In this document: positions 1 through 10,335 of the stretch, one piece after another
Layout of the letters: every line of letters begins with the position of its first letter
How positions within the stretch are numbered: the first letter of the stretch is position 1
Origin: an uncultured Bacillota bacterium
GTDB taxonomy: Bacteria; Bacillota; Clostridia; Peptostreptococcales; Anaerovoracaceae
DNA length: 32,511 nt
NCBI GenBank assembly: GCA_946410475.1
Contig: CAMKAM010000003.1
Coordinates: 1 to 32,511 of the forward strand
Reading direction: 5' to 3'
The notes under the pieces: generated by a model
Told to the model about the DNA's origin: nothing
The model's input: only the letters and a program-made list of their open reading frames with translations
The model's database searches: none
Translations under genes and position numbers: made by a program

Positions 1-1772
1 ACCTCGACGCGGCCGAACTGCCTCATGCGCTTCTTTCCCTCTTTCTGCTTTTCAAGCAGCTTTTTCTTTCTGGAAATGTCGCCGCCGTAGCACTTTGCAA
101 TAACATCCTTACGGTAAGCTCTTACCGTCTCTCTCGCTATTATCTTCTGGCCGATGCAGGCCTGGATCGGAACTTCGAACTGGTGCATCGGAATGACTTC
201 CTTGAGCTTTTCGCAGACGAATCTTCCGCGGGCGTAAGCCTTCGAATCATGCACTATCATCGAGAACGCGTCGACGATCTCCTTGTTCAGCATAATGTCG
301 AGCTTGACGAGCTTGCTCTTCTCGTAGCGGACGAATTCGTAGTCCAGAGAGCCGTAGCCGCGCGTCTTCGACTTCAGAGCGTCGAAGAAATCGTAGATGA
401 CTTCGTTCAGCGGCATCTCGTAGTGCAGCTGTACGCGGTTTTCAGTGATGTACTCCATGTGGATCATCCTGCCGCGCCTCTCCTGGCAGATCTCCATGAT
501 GTTGCCGACATATTCCTTAGGTATCATGATGTCCGCCTTGACGATCGGCTCTTCGATATGGTCGATCTCCAGCGGATCTGGCAGGTTGCTCGGATTGTGC
601 ACCATCAGCTCCGTGCCGTCGATCTTGACGACCTTGTATATTACGCTCGGGCTCGTCGTGATGACGCCGAGGTCGAACTCCCTCTCAAGTCTCTCGACGA
701 TGATCTCCATGTGCAGAAGTCCGAGGAAGCCGCATCTGAAACCGTAGCCGAGTGCAGCCGACGTCTCAGGCTCGAAGTTGAACGCTGCGTCATTGACCTG
801 CAGCTTTTCGAGAGCGTCCTGGACGTTCTCATATTTCTCGCCTTCCGCCGGATAGATGCCGCAGTATACCATCGACTGGGCCTTCTTGTATCCCGGAAGA
901 GCCTCATCAGCCGGATCCTTGTCCAAAGTGATAGTATCACCAACGCGCGCGTCCCTTACCTGCTTGATGCTGGCGCAGACGTAGCCTACCTCGCCCGCCC
1001 TGAGCTCCTTGCACGGAACGTGGCCCGGCGAGTAGGTGCCGACCTCTGTGACTTCGTATTTTTTCCCTGTATTCATCAGGCGTATCATATCGCCCGTCCT
1101 GACCGTTCCTTCGAATATCCTCGTCAGGATGACGACGCCCTTGTAGTTGTCGTAGTATGAGTCGAAAATAAGCGCCTTCAGCGGGGCCTTCTCATCCCCC
1201 TCCGGAGCCGGTATCTTCTCGACGATCTGCTCGAGCACGTCTTCGACGCCAAATCCCTCTTTCGCGGAAACGAGCGGCGCCTCCGATGCGTCTATGCCTA
1301 TCACATCCTCGATTTCTTCCCTGACCTCTTCCGGTCTGGCGCTCGGAAGGTCCATCTTGTTGAGGACAGGCATTATCTCAAGATCCTCGTCCATCGCAAG
1401 GTAAACGTTCGCCAGGGTCTGCGCCTCGACGCCCTGCGTCGCGTCAACGATAAGAACGGCCCCTTCGCACGCAGCAAGCGATCTCGACACCTCATAGTTG
1501 AAGTCGACGTGTCCCGGCGTATCGATGAGGTTAAGTATGTACTCCTTTCCGTCTTTGGCCTTGTAAGCAAGCCGCGTGGTCTGCAGCTTGATGGTGATGC
1601 CCCTCTCCCTTTCGAGATCCATGTTGTCGAGGAACTGCTCTTTCATATCGCGCTTCGCGACAACGCCCGTCTTCTCAAGAATCCTGTCGGCGAGCGTCGA
1701 TTTGCCGTGGTCGATATGCGCTATTATGCTAAAATTTCTTATACTCTGTTTGTAGTCTGTCATAATAGGCAT
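1..1772 (-). CDS. lepA: Elongation factor 4 (LepA), 3' end truncated at window edge
   Basis: Reverse translation gives [36 protein letters not shown]..., a translational GTPase with LepA-type C-terminus (...[21 protein letters not shown]...). Missing from the ORF track because it runs off the edge. Start could be 1763 or 1772. Confidence 0.96.
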   Translation of the reverse strand, partial: MPIMTDYKQSIRNFSIIAHIDHGKSTLADRILEKTGVVAKRDMKEQFLDNMDLERERGITIKLQTTRLAYKAKDGKEYILNLIDTPGHVDFNYEVSRSLAACEGAVLIVDATQGVEAQTLANVYLAMDEDLEIMPVLNKMDLPSARPEEVREEIEDVIGIDASEAPLVSAKEGFGVEDVLEQIVEKIPAPEGDEKAPLKALIFDSYYDNYKGVVILTRIFEGTVRTGDMIRLMNTGKKYEVTEVGTYSPGHVPCKELRAGEVGYVCASIKQVRDARVGDTITLDKDPADEALPGYKKAQSMVYCGIYPAEGEKYENVQDALEKLQVNDAAFNFEPETSAALGYGFRCGFLGLLHMEIIVERLEREFDLGVITTSPSVIYKVVKIDGTELMVHNPSNLPDPLEIDHIEEPIVKADIMIPKEYVGNIMEICQERRGRMIHMEYITENRVQLHYEMPLNEVIYDFFDALKSKTRGYGSLDYEFVRYEKSKLVKLDIMLNKEIVDAFSMIVHDSKAYARGRFVCEKLKEVIPMHQFEVPIQACIGQKIIARETVRAYRKDVIAKCYGGDISRKKKLLEKQKEGKKRMRQFGRVE

Positions 1773-1789
1773 TTTACTGTATTTTCCCC

Positions 1790-1818
1790 TTGATTTCAAC
1801 ATTCAAATCATTTATACT
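1790..1818 (+). promoter_or_regulatory. Sigma-A-type promoter for rpsT
   Basis: TTGATT (1790-1795), 17-nt spacer, TATACT (1813-1818), upstream of rpsT. Confidence 0.65.
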
Positions 1819-1878
1819 ATCACTTGGCGATTTTGCAGAATGTTATTTTTTTAATGTAAAGTGGGGTGAAAAACACAA

Positions 1879-2148
1879 ATGGCAAACATCAAATCCGCTA
1901 AAAAAAGAATCAAAGTAATCGACAAGAAGACAGCGCGCAACAGGAGAGTCAAGGAGCACATCAAGGCAGTACTCAAGAGCTTTGACGCAGCTATCGCAGA
2001 GAACGACTTCGAAGCAGCAGAGCAGCAGCTCAAACTCGCTGAGAAGAAACTCATGCAGGCGGCTTCCAAAGGGACTATCCACAAGAAGGCTGCATCGCGC
2101 AAAGTCGGCAGACTGACGAAAAGATTCAACAAAGCGAAGAACGCTTAA
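1879..2148 (+). CDS. rpsT: 30S ribosomal protein S20
   Basis: MANIKSAKKRIKVIDKKTARNRRVKEHIK... typical S20 sequence; GGGGTG-type RBS. Confidence 0.97.
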   Translation: MANIKSAKKRIKVIDKKTARNRRVKEHIKAVLKSFDAAIAENDFEAAEQQLKLAEKKLMQAASKGTIHKKAASRKVGRLTKRFNKAKNA

Positions 2149-2220
2149 TCTCGCCCGTCCCCACACGCGTATAAGTTAAATACGCACAGCGTACAAAGTT
2201 CAGTACGCGCAAAAAAGATA

Positions 2221-2254
2221 AAAACCATGGCAGTGTCTCCCATGGTTTTTTTAT
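2221..2254. terminator. Bidirectional rho-independent terminator between convergent rpsT and the GHL10-like gene
   Basis: Perfect 10-bp stem AAAACCATGG / CCATGGTTTT, 9-nt loop, T-run on both strands. Confidence 0.88.
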
Positions 2255-2323
2255 TGCTCTGTTTTATTGCTCCGACTGCACCCTGCCCGCAGCGCATTTT
2301 ACAGCCGCATATCTATCGCATAT

Positions 2324-3499
2324 CTACAGTCCCAGATACTTCTTCAGGTTATACAGTTCCTTCTGGGTATGCTTCATATTCATATCCGGCGCGCCGAACA
2401 GCGAGTATCCTGATGCGCCCTTCTCTCTCAGCTTCTTGATCTGGTTCCTGATATTCACGTTCGATCTCTTCCAGCCCTTGTCATCGCTGAATCCGTATCC
2501 TGTCCGGTAGAGGGCGAGCCCGATATACATCTTGACTCCCTTCGCCCTCGTGAGGCCCATGAACTGGTTCAGACGATTCGTGAACATCTTCACCTTCCCG
2601 CGAGATCCCCACTTGTCCGACCAGTAGATCTGCGGCATCAGATAATCCACATATCCGGTCTTCTTCAGCCATGTCCTTACATCAGCGCCGTCGTGCATAT
2701 CGTTCTCGTAGTTGCCTTGGGGGCTAACGCCGAATACCATATTGGGTTTCTTGTGTGTCTGTTTGTAAGCAGCCTTTATCAGCTTGTTGACATTCTTACG
2801 TTTCTTCTTCGCGCCGATCCGGACCTTGTATCTCTTGCTGCGCTTCGATGATTTGACATAGCGGTTGCCGTGATAGAAATAGTCGTCGAAGTGGATACCG
2901 TCGATATCATATTCCTGCAGCTCTTTGATCGCTTTCAGGACCCTCTTCCTGCTCGACTTGAGTTTCGGATCAAGATATGTCGCTTGGGTGATCCTGTAAG
3001 GATTCATCCACGCATGCAGCTCGAGGTCGCGCTTGTGCGCCTCTTTGATCATTATCTTCAGCGGATCGTAAGTATAGGTCTTGTAAGCAGACTTAGAGCG
3101 TTTCGCCTTCGTCGTCAGATACTTCGAAGCCGGAAAACTCTTGCTCTTCCACGAAGCGTCGTCAAAAGCCCTGACGTGGAAGAAGATCACGTTGCATCCG
3201 TACTTCTTCGCCTTGTTCATCAGCTTTCTCGTATTCTTCGTGAACTGGCTCTTGCTCTTGTTCGACAGACCCAGCATATAGAAATCGCAGAATCCGATCC
3301 AAAGACCGCGCAGTTCTTCGTCCGTCTTCACGAGACTTTGACTGTTGAACGGCTCCGTGCCCTCAGCAGCCGCCTTCGCCTCTTCAGCACCAAAAGCGCC
3401 CGCTCCGCCGAATGCCGGAGCGACCGTTACCGCCATCACCAGACAGAGCGCCAAAGCAAGCGCCCTAGCCATCACATTTCTTCCAAACCCTTTTTTCAT
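2324..3499 (-). CDS. Secreted family-10 glycosyl hydrolase-like (GHL10/DUF187) protein
   Basis: Signal peptide, then ELRGLWIGFCDFYML...NVIFFHVRAFDDA...LHAWMNPYRI...DGIHFDDYFY...VDYLMPQIYW, typical of the YngK/DUF187 family. Confidence 0.88.
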   Translation of the reverse strand: MKKGFGRNVMARALALALCLVMAVTVAPAFGGAGAFGAEEAKAAAEGTEPFNSQSLVKTDEELRGLWIGFCDFYMLGLSNKSKSQFTKNTRKLMNKAKKYGCNVIFFHVRAFDDASWKSKSFPASKYLTTKAKRSKSAYKTYTYDPLKIMIKEAHKRDLELHAWMNPYRITQATYLDPKLKSSRKRVLKAIKELQEYDIDGIHFDDYFYHGNRYVKSSKRSKRYKVRIGAKKKRKNVNKLIKAAYKQTHKKPNMVFGVSPQGNYENDMHDGADVRTWLKKTGYVDYLMPQIYWSDKWGSRGKVKMFTNRLNQFMGLTRAKGVKMYIGLALYRTGYGFSDDKGWKRSNVNIRNQIKKLREKGASGYSLFGAPDMNMKHTQKELYNLKKYLGL

Positions 3500-3546
3500 A
3501 ATACCTCTTCTCGGACGCCCGGTGCGTCCCGACCCGTTTCGCCGCC

Positions 3547-5271
3547 TCAGAGGTTTTCCTGCCGCTTTATCTTCTTCGTCGTCGTCCTGATGAAGTCTTC
3601 CTTTCTCAGCATTATGTTCCTGATCCTCTTGTAGTCAGGCAGCGTCATATTGATCTTGTGAACTTCTTCCTTGAACATATCGAACAGCTCTTCTTCCGTC
3701 ATATTTTCGGAGATGTTTTCCTTGATATATTCATCATCCGGAAGGATCTGCGCAGCGACTATCATATCCCTGCCGTCTTCTTCCTCCTTACCATATACCA
3801 TACAATCGGTCACCATAGGAAGTGAGTTCACCAAAACTTCAAGTTCTTCCGGATAAATATTTTTTCCGGTCTTCGTCACGATCACGTTCTTCGATCTTCC
3901 CGTGATGTAGACCCATCCCTCTTCGTCCTTGAATCCCAGATCGCCGGTGTAGAACTTTCCGTCTTTTATGACCTTTGCCGTCTCCTCGGGCATCTCGTAG
4001 TAGCCGAGCATAACGTTCGGTCCTTCGTAAGCGAATTCACCGATGCCGTCCTCATCCGGATCCTCGACGGTGATCTTTCCGTAAGGCACCTCGGGTCCGC
4101 ACGAGCCCGCCTTGATATATATGTCGTGTCTGAGTTTCTCAGGCGTTCCGGAGATCAGAGGCGCCGTCTCCGTAAGGCCGTATCCCTGGGCGATATCGAA
4201 GCCGAGATCCATCAGTCCCCTCATCGCTACCGGATCGAGGGAAGCCGCTCCGACGATGAACAGCCTCAGCTTTCCGCCGAAATTTTTGTATATAGATCTG
4301 AAGAGGCTCCTGCGCCTGTCGATCCCAAGAGCCATGAGGTTCCTGTTCAGTACGATCAGGGCCTTAAGAGCTCTTTCCTTCTTCTGCTTTTTGACCTGCT
4401 TCATGATCTTTGTGTAGAGAGACTCCACGATAAGAGGTACCGCGACAAGGATGCTTACTCCCGCCTCGGCCATATTCTTCTGTACATACTTGAGCCCCTC
4501 GCAGAACGCTACGCATGCTCCCTGGGAATAGACTGTGAGTATGTCCATCGTGCACTCGAACGTATGATGGATCGGAAGCACGGACAGCGTGACATCGTCG
4601 TCCTTCAGATGCACGCAGCGGCTCGCGGCAAGGCTCGCGAACGTGATGTTCCTGTTCGAGAGCATGACCCCCTTCGGGATGCCTGTCGTCCCTGACGTGA
4701 ACAGCAGAGCGGCCAGAGCGTTTGGGTCGACTTCGATGCCGGTATATGATGTGACGCCCTCGGAGACCATCCTCCTGCCTTCCTTCACCGCGTTCAGGAT
4801 GTGGCCCGGAACGTCAGCGTTGGCGCTGTCTTCGTATACGCTCATGTTGAATTTGCGCTCGATGTCCAGGCCCTCGAACGCCTTGTCGTATTTTCCTGTG
4901 TAGAACACGGCGCTCAGGCAGGCTCTTTCGCTGAGGTTGGCGATTTCCTCGCTGCTCAGCTCCTTGTCGAGCGGCACGACCACGCCGACGCCGCAGATGA
5001 CGGCAAAGTAAGCCACTACCCACTCGTAGCAGTTCGCGCCGATGATGCCGATCTTCTTTCCCTGAAGACCGCTTTCGACCAGATATGTGCCGAGCCCGTC
5101 GACATCCTCCTTGAACTGCGTGTATGTGATCTCCTTGTATGGAGCGCCTTTCTTTTCCTTTACTTTGTAAGCAGCCTTGTCCGGGTACAAAGATGTGCTG
5201 ATAGCCATCATACCTTTGATCGTATCAACATCCTCAACCTCATGATGCCATCTGAATCTATCGTCAGCCAT
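3547..5271 (-). CDS. AMP-dependent synthetase/ligase, long-chain acyl-CoA synthetase-like
   Basis: LLFTSGTTGIPKGVMLSNRN, GYGLTETAPLIS, YTGDLGFKDEEGWVYITGRSKNVIVTKTGKNIYPEE motifs of the ANL superfamily. Confidence 0.9.
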   Translation of the reverse strand: MADDRFRWHHEVEDVDTIKGMMAISTSLYPDKAAYKVKEKKGAPYKEITYTQFKEDVDGLGTYLVESGLQGKKIGIIGANCYEWVVAYFAVICGVGVVVPLDKELSSEEIANLSERACLSAVFYTGKYDKAFEGLDIERKFNMSVYEDSANADVPGHILNAVKEGRRMVSEGVTSYTGIEVDPNALAALLFTSGTTGIPKGVMLSNRNITFASLAASRCVHLKDDDVTLSVLPIHHTFECTMDILTVYSQGACVAFCEGLKYVQKNMAEAGVSILVAVPLIVESLYTKIMKQVKKQKKERALKALIVLNRNLMALGIDRRRSLFRSIYKNFGGKLRLFIVGAASLDPVAMRGLMDLGFDIAQGYGLTETAPLISGTPEKLRHDIYIKAGSCGPEVPYGKITVEDPDEDGIGEFAYEGPNVMLGYYEMPEETAKVIKDGKFYTGDLGFKDEEGWVYITGRSKNVIVTKTGKNIYPEELEVLVNSLPMVTDCMVYGKEEEDGRDMIVAAQILPDDEYIKENISENMTEEELFDMFKEEVHKINMTLPDYKRIRNIMLRKEDFIRTTTKKIKRQENL

Positions 5272-5449
5272 AAACTCTCTACCTCTCGTTTTTCCTATTC
5301 GCTAATCGAAGCACGTTATGATATAATAATGCGAAAGATAAACAGGCTTTATGCTTCAAAACAGCTTTTTTTCAATAAGCGTACTTTGAAATGATTATAT
5401 CATATAACTGCTTCTATGTATCATCAAACTGAACTTGGAGGGTGAAGAT

Positions 5450-6157
5450 TTGAGCACACACATCAATGCTGCAAAAGGCGGTGATATAGCTGAGAGCGTT
5501 CTCCTTCCCGGAGACCCGCTGAGAGCGAAGTACATCGCGGAGAACTTCCTCGAAGATGCTTACTGCTACACCGAGATCAGAAATATGTACGGGTTCACAG
5601 GAACGTACAACGGAAAAAAAGTCTCCGTCCAGGGGACGGGCATGGGCATGCCGTCCATGGGCATCTACTCCTGGGAACTCATGACTGAGTACGGGGTCAA
5701 AAACCTGATCCGCATCGGCACGGCCGGCTCTTTCCACGAAGATATAAAGATCGGCGATGTGGTCATGGGTATAGCGGCCAGCACAGACTCGAACTATATA
5801 CACGCCTTCCCCGCTCCGTCCGGCTATTCGCCGTGCGCTGACTGGGGACTGCTCCTCAAGGCCCGCGAGGCGAACGAAAAGATCGGGCTCCCTCTCAAAG
5901 CCGGGAACCTCGTATCATGCGACGTCTTCTACGAGACCGACCCGGACTGGTGGAAAGCCTGGGCGAAGATGGGAGTCATGGGCGTAGAAATGGAAGCTGC
6001 GGCCCTTTACATGAACGCCGCGTATACCTGCACGAACGCGCTCGCGATGGTCACGATCACGGACCACTTCATCACCGGAGAGAGATCCTCTACCGAGGAA
6101 AGAGAAAAAGCTAATTCAGACATGATAAGACTCGCCCTGGAGGTGGCTACGAGATGA
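5450..6157 (+). CDS. deoD: Purine-nucleoside phosphorylase, DeoD type
   Basis: STHINAAKGGDIAESVLLPGDPLRAKYIAENFLEDAYCYTEIRNMYGFTGTYNGKKVSVQGTGMGMPS. Likely TTG start at 5450 preceded by GGAGGG; the ORF track starts at an in-frame TTG at 5435. Confidence 0.95.
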   Translation: MSTHINAAKGGDIAESVLLPGDPLRAKYIAENFLEDAYCYTEIRNMYGFTGTYNGKKVSVQGTGMGMPSMGIYSWELMTEYGVKNLIRIGTAGSFHEDIKIGDVVMGIAASTDSNYIHAFPAPSGYSPCADWGLLLKAREANEKIGLPLKAGNLVSCDVFYETDPDWWKAWAKMGVMGVEMEAAALYMNAAYTCTNALAMVTITDHFITGERSSTEEREKANSDMIRLALEVATR

Positions 6158-6534
6158 AAGTAATGGAATCCGCAGAAAACTATCTGGAAACGATACTGAT
6201 GCTGAAAGCCTCGAACGGCAATGTCAGATCCATAGATATCGCTAACGAACTGGGCTATTCCAAGCCCTCCGTCAGCATAGCGATGAAACGCCTCCGCGAA
6301 AAAGGCCATATCGTGGTCGAGGACGGCGGCAATATAGAGCTGACAGACGAAGGCCGTAAGATCGCCGAGAAGATCTACGAGAGGCACGTCCTTCTGACAG
6401 ACCTTTTGATGAGGATCGGCGTTTCCGCAGACGTCGCCGAAGAAGACGCCTGCAGGGTCGAGCACTACATCAGCGAAGAGACGTTCTCGAAGCTCAAGGA
6501 GCATATCGAGAGTACGACCCCAAAGAGAAAATAG
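6154..6534 (+). CDS. DtxR/MntR-family metal-dependent transcriptional regulator
   Basis: SAENYLETILMLKASNGNVRSIDIANELGYSKPSVSIAMKRLREKGHIVVEDGGNIELTDEGRKIAEKIYERHVLL; HTH plus dimerisation region. ATGA overlap with the deoD stop. Confidence 0.9.
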   Translation: MKVMESAENYLETILMLKASNGNVRSIDIANELGYSKPSVSIAMKRLREKGHIVVEDGGNIELTDEGRKIAEKIYERHVLLTDLLMRIGVSADVAEEDACRVEHYISEETFSKLKEHIESTTPKRK

Positions 6535-6543
6535 TATGACGCG

Positions 6544-6576
6544 AAAAAGCAACGGACGGATCCGTTGCTTTTTTCT
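6544..6576. terminator. Bidirectional rho-independent terminator between convergent regulator gene and pyrI
   Basis: Perfect 13-bp stem AAAAAGCAACGGA / TCCGTTGCTTTTT, 4-nt loop. Confidence 0.9.
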
Positions 6577-6594
6577 TTGCTGTTCAAAGGCTGC

Positions 6595-7020
6595 TTACTT
6601 GTGCTCCGTGTGCTCCACGTCGCAGTAAGCGCATCTGTAAGCCCTCTTCTCCTTGTCCGCAAGATAGAATCTCTGAGCCACGCCCCTCTCCTCCGTCGTT
6701 ATGCAGCGGGGATTCTTGCAGGTCAGTACGTTCGTCAGTATCTGCGGCAGCTCGAGGTGCTCTTTCTTCTCGAGCTTTCCGTCCTTCACGAGATTGACCG
6801 TGATGTTCGGGTCGATATATCCGAGCGCATCGAAGTCGAGTTCGATCTGCTCGTCTATCTTGATGATATCTTTTCTTCCGTATTTAGTGCTGACAGCGTT
6901 CTGTATGATAGCGACGCTGCATTCCAGCTGGTCGAGCTCGAGGAGCTTGTATATCTCCATGCTCTTTCCCGCCTGTATATGGTCGAGCACTATACCGGTA
7001 GTCACTCCGTCTATATTCAT
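6595..7020 (-). CDS. pyrI: Aspartate carbamoyltransferase regulatory subunit
   Basis: MNIDGVTTGIVLDHIQAGKSMEIYKLLEL...CKNPRC...YRCAYCD zinc-binding C-terminus. Confidence 0.95.
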   Translation of the reverse strand: MNIDGVTTGIVLDHIQAGKSMEIYKLLELDQLECSVAIIQNAVSTKYGRKDIIKIDEQIELDFDALGYIDPNITVNLVKDGKLEKKEHLELPQILTNVLTCKNPRCITTEERGVAQRFYLADKEKRAYRCAYCDVEHTEHK

Positions 7021-7036
7021 CGCTTTCTCCTTACTG

Positions 7037-7948
7037 TTACTTCAAACCGAGCATCTTCGCTATCAGGGCCATGCGGATGAACCTTCCGCATCTGACCTGC
7101 TCGAAGTATTTCGCTCTCGGATCGCTGTCGACTTCCGTCGATATCTCATTGACCCTCGGCAGCGGGTGCAGGATCGACAGATCCTCCTTCGCTGTCTCGA
7201 GTTTGTCCATATCGAGTATATATGTATCCTTCAGTCTCAGATATTCCTCTTCATTGAAGAACCTCTCCCTCTGGACCCTCGTCATGTAGAGGATATCCAG
7301 CTCGGGCATGACCTCTTCCATATCCGTGACTTCTCTCCACTCTATGCCGTCTCTGTCGAGGTCGTCCCTCATATATTTCGGCAGCCTCAGCTCCGGAGGC
7401 GATATGAGGATGAACTTTATACCGTCGTACCTCTTCATCGCTTCGATGAGGGAGTGGACCGTCCTGCCGAAGCACAGGTCTCCGCAAAGACCGATAGTCA
7501 TGTCGGTGAACCTTCCCTTGGTCAGCCTTATAGTCGTAAGGTCCGTAAGCGTCTGCGTCGGATGGAAGTGCCCTCCGTCTCCCGCGTTGATGATCGGCAC
7601 GGTGCTGCTCTGGGAAGCCACCCTCGGCGCGCCCTCCTTGTGATGCCTCATGGCGATGATGTCGCAGTAGTAGCTGACTGTGCGGACAGTGTCCGCGACG
7701 CTCTCGCCCTTAGCCGAAGAACTCGAGGCGGCCTCGCTGAATCCGAGAACGTTCCCGCCAAGCGACATCATAGCCGATGTGAAACTGAGACGCGTCCTCG
7801 TGCTCGGCTCGAAGAACAGAGTTCCGAGTATCTTCCCCTTCGCGAGATCGAGATAATCTTCCGGAGCAGCCATCATCTCAGATGCGATGTCTATCAGCTC
7901 CTCTATCTCCTCTTCCGTAAGGTCTGTAACGTTGATAAGGTCTCTCAA
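7037..7948 (-). CDS. pyrB: Aspartate carbamoyltransferase catalytic subunit
   Basis: [22 protein letters not shown]...[16 protein letters not shown]...[10 protein letters not shown]. Confidence 0.96.
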   Translation of the reverse strand: MRDLINVTDLTEEEIEELIDIASEMMAAPEDYLDLAKGKILGTLFFEPSTRTRLSFTSAMMSLGGNVLGFSEAASSSSAKGESVADTVRTVSYYCDIIAMRHHKEGAPRVASQSSTVPIINAGDGGHFHPTQTLTDLTTIRLTKGRFTDMTIGLCGDLCFGRTVHSLIEAMKRYDGIKFILISPPELRLPKYMRDDLDRDGIEWREVTDMEEVMPELDILYMTRVQRERFFNEEEYLRLKDTYILDMDKLETAKEDLSILHPLPRVNEISTEVDSDPRAKYFEQVRCGRFIRMALIAKMLGLK

Positions 7949-8589
7949 TTCGAACCTCCTTTCATCCAGCTCTCATCCTTGGGATCGTCTCTGAACGCAA
8001 GGAGCTTGTCCTTGTCAGAGTCGTTGATATATCCCTTTTCGAGCGCTGTCTCTATCAGAGTGTCGAGGTCGAGCAGCGAGGTATATCTGACTCCCGCCTC
8101 CTCGAACCTTTCTATGCTGCGCTCCATTCCGTATGTGAATATGCTTACTACGCCGAGGACCTCAGCCCCTGCCTCGCGCAGAGCCTGAACGGCGTCCACA
8201 CACGAGCCGGCTGTGCTGACAAGATCTTCAACTACGACAGCCTTCTCGCCCTGCTTCAGTTCGCCTTCTATCCTGTTGCCGCGGCCGTGATCCTTTGCCG
8301 AGCCTCTTACATATCCCATCGGCAGTCCCAGGATATCAGCGCAGATCGCCGCGTGAGCGATGCCCGCTGTCGCCGTTCCCATCAGGACTTCACAGTCGGG
8401 ATATTTTTCCTCTATCTCTTTTGCCATCGCCTTTTCTACGATGTTCCTGACCTCAGGCGCTGTGAGGATCAGTCTGTTGTCACAGTAGATCGGGCTCTTG
8501 ATGCCGCTCGCCCATGTGAACGGCTCGTCCGGTCTGAGGAAAACCGCCTTTATCTCCAGTAATTTTTCTGCTATCAGTTTCTTATCCAT
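7945..8589 (-). CDS. pyrE: Orotate phosphoribosyltransferase
   Basis: [19 protein letters not shown]...[12 protein letters not shown]...[16 protein letters not shown] motif. Confidence 0.95.
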   Translation of the reverse strand: MDKKLIAEKLLEIKAVFLRPDEPFTWASGIKSPIYCDNRLILTAPEVRNIVEKAMAKEIEEKYPDCEVLMGTATAGIAHAAICADILGLPMGYVRGSAKDHGRGNRIEGELKQGEKAVVVEDLVSTAGSCVDAVQALREAGAEVLGVVSIFTYGMERSIERFEEAGVRYTSLLDLDTLIETALEKGYINDSDKDKLLAFRDDPKDESWMKGGSN

Positions 8590-8659
8590 CGTCTTCCTCC
8601 CGTGATGCTCTTCGTTAACTTCCTTTATATATTAGCATAAACATGCCTGCAGGTGACAC

Positions 8660-8701
8660 AAGAAAAAGAAAAACATCCGCCGCCCTTTACGGGCAAGCGG
8701 A
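8660..8701 (-). terminator. Terminator-like hairpin between pyrF and pyrE
   Basis: Minus strand: TCCGCTTGCCC...GGGCGGCGGA stem with a 2-for-1 internal mismatch, then TGTTTTTCTTTTTC. Confidence 0.75.
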
Positions 8702-8712
8702 CGCCTTTATCA

Positions 8713-9408
8713 TCATCCGAGGAACTCTTTTACTGCGCGCTTGTAAGCAGCTACAGGATCGGCCGCCTTCGTTATCGGACGGCCCATGACGATATAGTCG
8801 GAGCCTCCCTTCGCCGCATCCTTCGGCGTCGTGATCCTGGTCTGGTCGCATATCATAGCTCCGCCGAACCTTATGCCCGGCGTGACTGTCATGAAGTCTT
8901 CGCCGCATGCTTCCTTTACGATGCCGGCTTCGAGCGGCGAGCATACTACACCCTGAAGGCCTGCCTCTTCTGCGAGCCTTGCGTAGGAAGCGACCACGTC
9001 TTCCATCTTTCCGGGGATAAGGATCTCTTCGTTCATCCTCTTCTCATCCGTGCTCGTCAGCTGCGTTACGCCGATGAGGATCGTATCCCTGCCTCCGGAT
9101 CTGAGACCTTCGAGCGCCCACTCCATCATCATCTTCGTTCCTGCGACGTGGACGTTCGTCATGTCGACATCGAGTCCGGCGAGCACAGCCATAGCGCTCT
9201 TTACAGTATTCGGTATGTCATGGAGCTTCAGGTCAAGGAAGATCCTGTGTCCTCTCGCCTTTATCTCTCTTACTATATCCGGTCCTTCCGCGTAGAACAG
9301 TTCCATCCCTATCTTCACGAAGGGTTTCTCATCCGTGAACAGATCCAGAAACGCGAGGGTATCTTCCTTTGTCGGAAAATCCAGCGCGATAATAACATCT
9401 TTAGCCAT
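8713..9408 (-). CDS. pyrF: Orotidine 5'-phosphate decarboxylase
   Basis: [19 protein letters not shown]...[14 protein letters not shown]...VTPGIRFG...YIVMGRPI. Confidence 0.96.
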   Translation of the reverse strand: MAKDVIIALDFPTKEDTLAFLDLFTDEKPFVKIGMELFYAEGPDIVREIKARGHRIFLDLKLHDIPNTVKSAMAVLAGLDVDMTNVHVAGTKMMMEWALEGLRSGGRDTILIGVTQLTSTDEKRMNEEILIPGKMEDVVASYARLAEEAGLQGVVCSPLEAGIVKEACGEDFMTVTPGIRFGGAMICDQTRITTPKDAAKGGSDYIVMGRPITKAADPVAAYKRAVKEFLG

Positions 9409-9426
9409 TTCGTTGTTCCTTTCCGC

Positions 9427-10335
9427 TTACGCTATCCCGCGTATCTCATCGAGGCTCTCTATCCCGAGCTCTTCCATCCTCTCAGGAAGCTCGTCCACCA
9501 GCCTCGAGCAGGTCCACGGATCCACAAGGTTCGCCGCCCCGATCTGGACGGCGCTCGCCCCGGCCATTATCATCTCGATGACGTCATCCACTGTAGCGAT
9601 GCCGCCCATGCCTATGATCGGGATGTCCACCGCATGCCTTACCTGATCGACCATCCTCAGCGCGACCGGGAATATTCCGGGCCCGGAATACCCGCCGTAT
9701 CTGTTGGCGAGCACGGGCTTTCTCCTCTTTATATCTATCCTCATGCCAAGGAGAGTGTTGATGAGGCTGATGCCGTCAGCTCCTGCCGCCTCGCATCCCT
9801 TTGCCATGTCCGCGATATCAGTCACGTTCGGCGACAGTTTCACGAAGACCGGCTTGTGTGTCACGGCCTTGACGGCGCGCGTGATCTTCTCAGTCTCCTT
9901 CCTGTCGCTCGCGAAGTTGACACCTCCCGCGTGGACGTTCGGGCAGCTGACGTTGACCTCGATGATCCCCACCGCCTGCACCTTGTCCATCGCCTCTGCG
10001 AGGGCAACGAATTCGTCCTCCGAAAAGCCGCTGATGTTCGCGATCAGGGGTTTCGGGAAGACCTTCTCGAGTCTGGGTATCTCTTCCATCAGAACTGCTC
10101 CGATCCCCGGGTTCTGGAGACCTACAGCGTTCAGCATCCCCGCCTGACAGTCAGCTATCCTCGGCTGCTCGTTGCCGAGCCTCGGATCTTTTGTCGTCCC
10201 TTTGAACGATATCGATCCGAGCTTCGATATGTCATACAGCTCGCTGAACTCACGACCGAAGCCGAACGTTCCGCTCGCCGGTATTATCGGGTTGTCCAGC
10301 ACCACGCCCGCGAGCGATACTCTCGTATCTACCAT
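9427..10335 (-). CDS. pyrD: Dihydroorotate dehydrogenase (class 1B, catalytic subunit)
   Basis: MVDTRVSLAGVVLDNPIIPASGTFGFG...IEVNVSCPNVHAGG...IPIIGMGGIATVDDVIEMIMAGASAVQIGAAN. Start trimmed from the ORF-track start at 10512 to the Met at 10335, next to the end of pyrK. Confidence 0.94.
   Translation of the reverse strand: MVDTRVSLAGVVLDNPIIPASGTFGFGREFSELYDISKLGSISFKGTTKDPRLGNEQPRIADCQAGMLNAVGLQNPGIGAVLMEEIPRLEKVFPKPLIANISGFSEDEFVALAEAMDKVQAVGIIEVNVSCPNVHAGGVNFASDRKETEKITRAVKAVTHKPVFVKLSPNVTDIADMAKGCEAAGADGISLINTLLGMRIDIKRRKPVLANRYGGYSGPGIFPVALRMVDQVRHAVDIPIIGMGGIATVDDVIEMIMAGASAVQIGAANLVDPWTCSRLVDELPERMEELGIESLDEIRGIA

Noticed and set aside
183-1160. 325-aa plus-strand ORF at window start
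   Set aside because: Antisense to lepA, whose GTPase and C-terminal motifs read cleanly on the minus strand.
6701-8188. 495-aa plus-strand ORF
   Set aside because: Entirely antisense to pyrI, pyrB and part of pyrE; composition typical of antisense translation.
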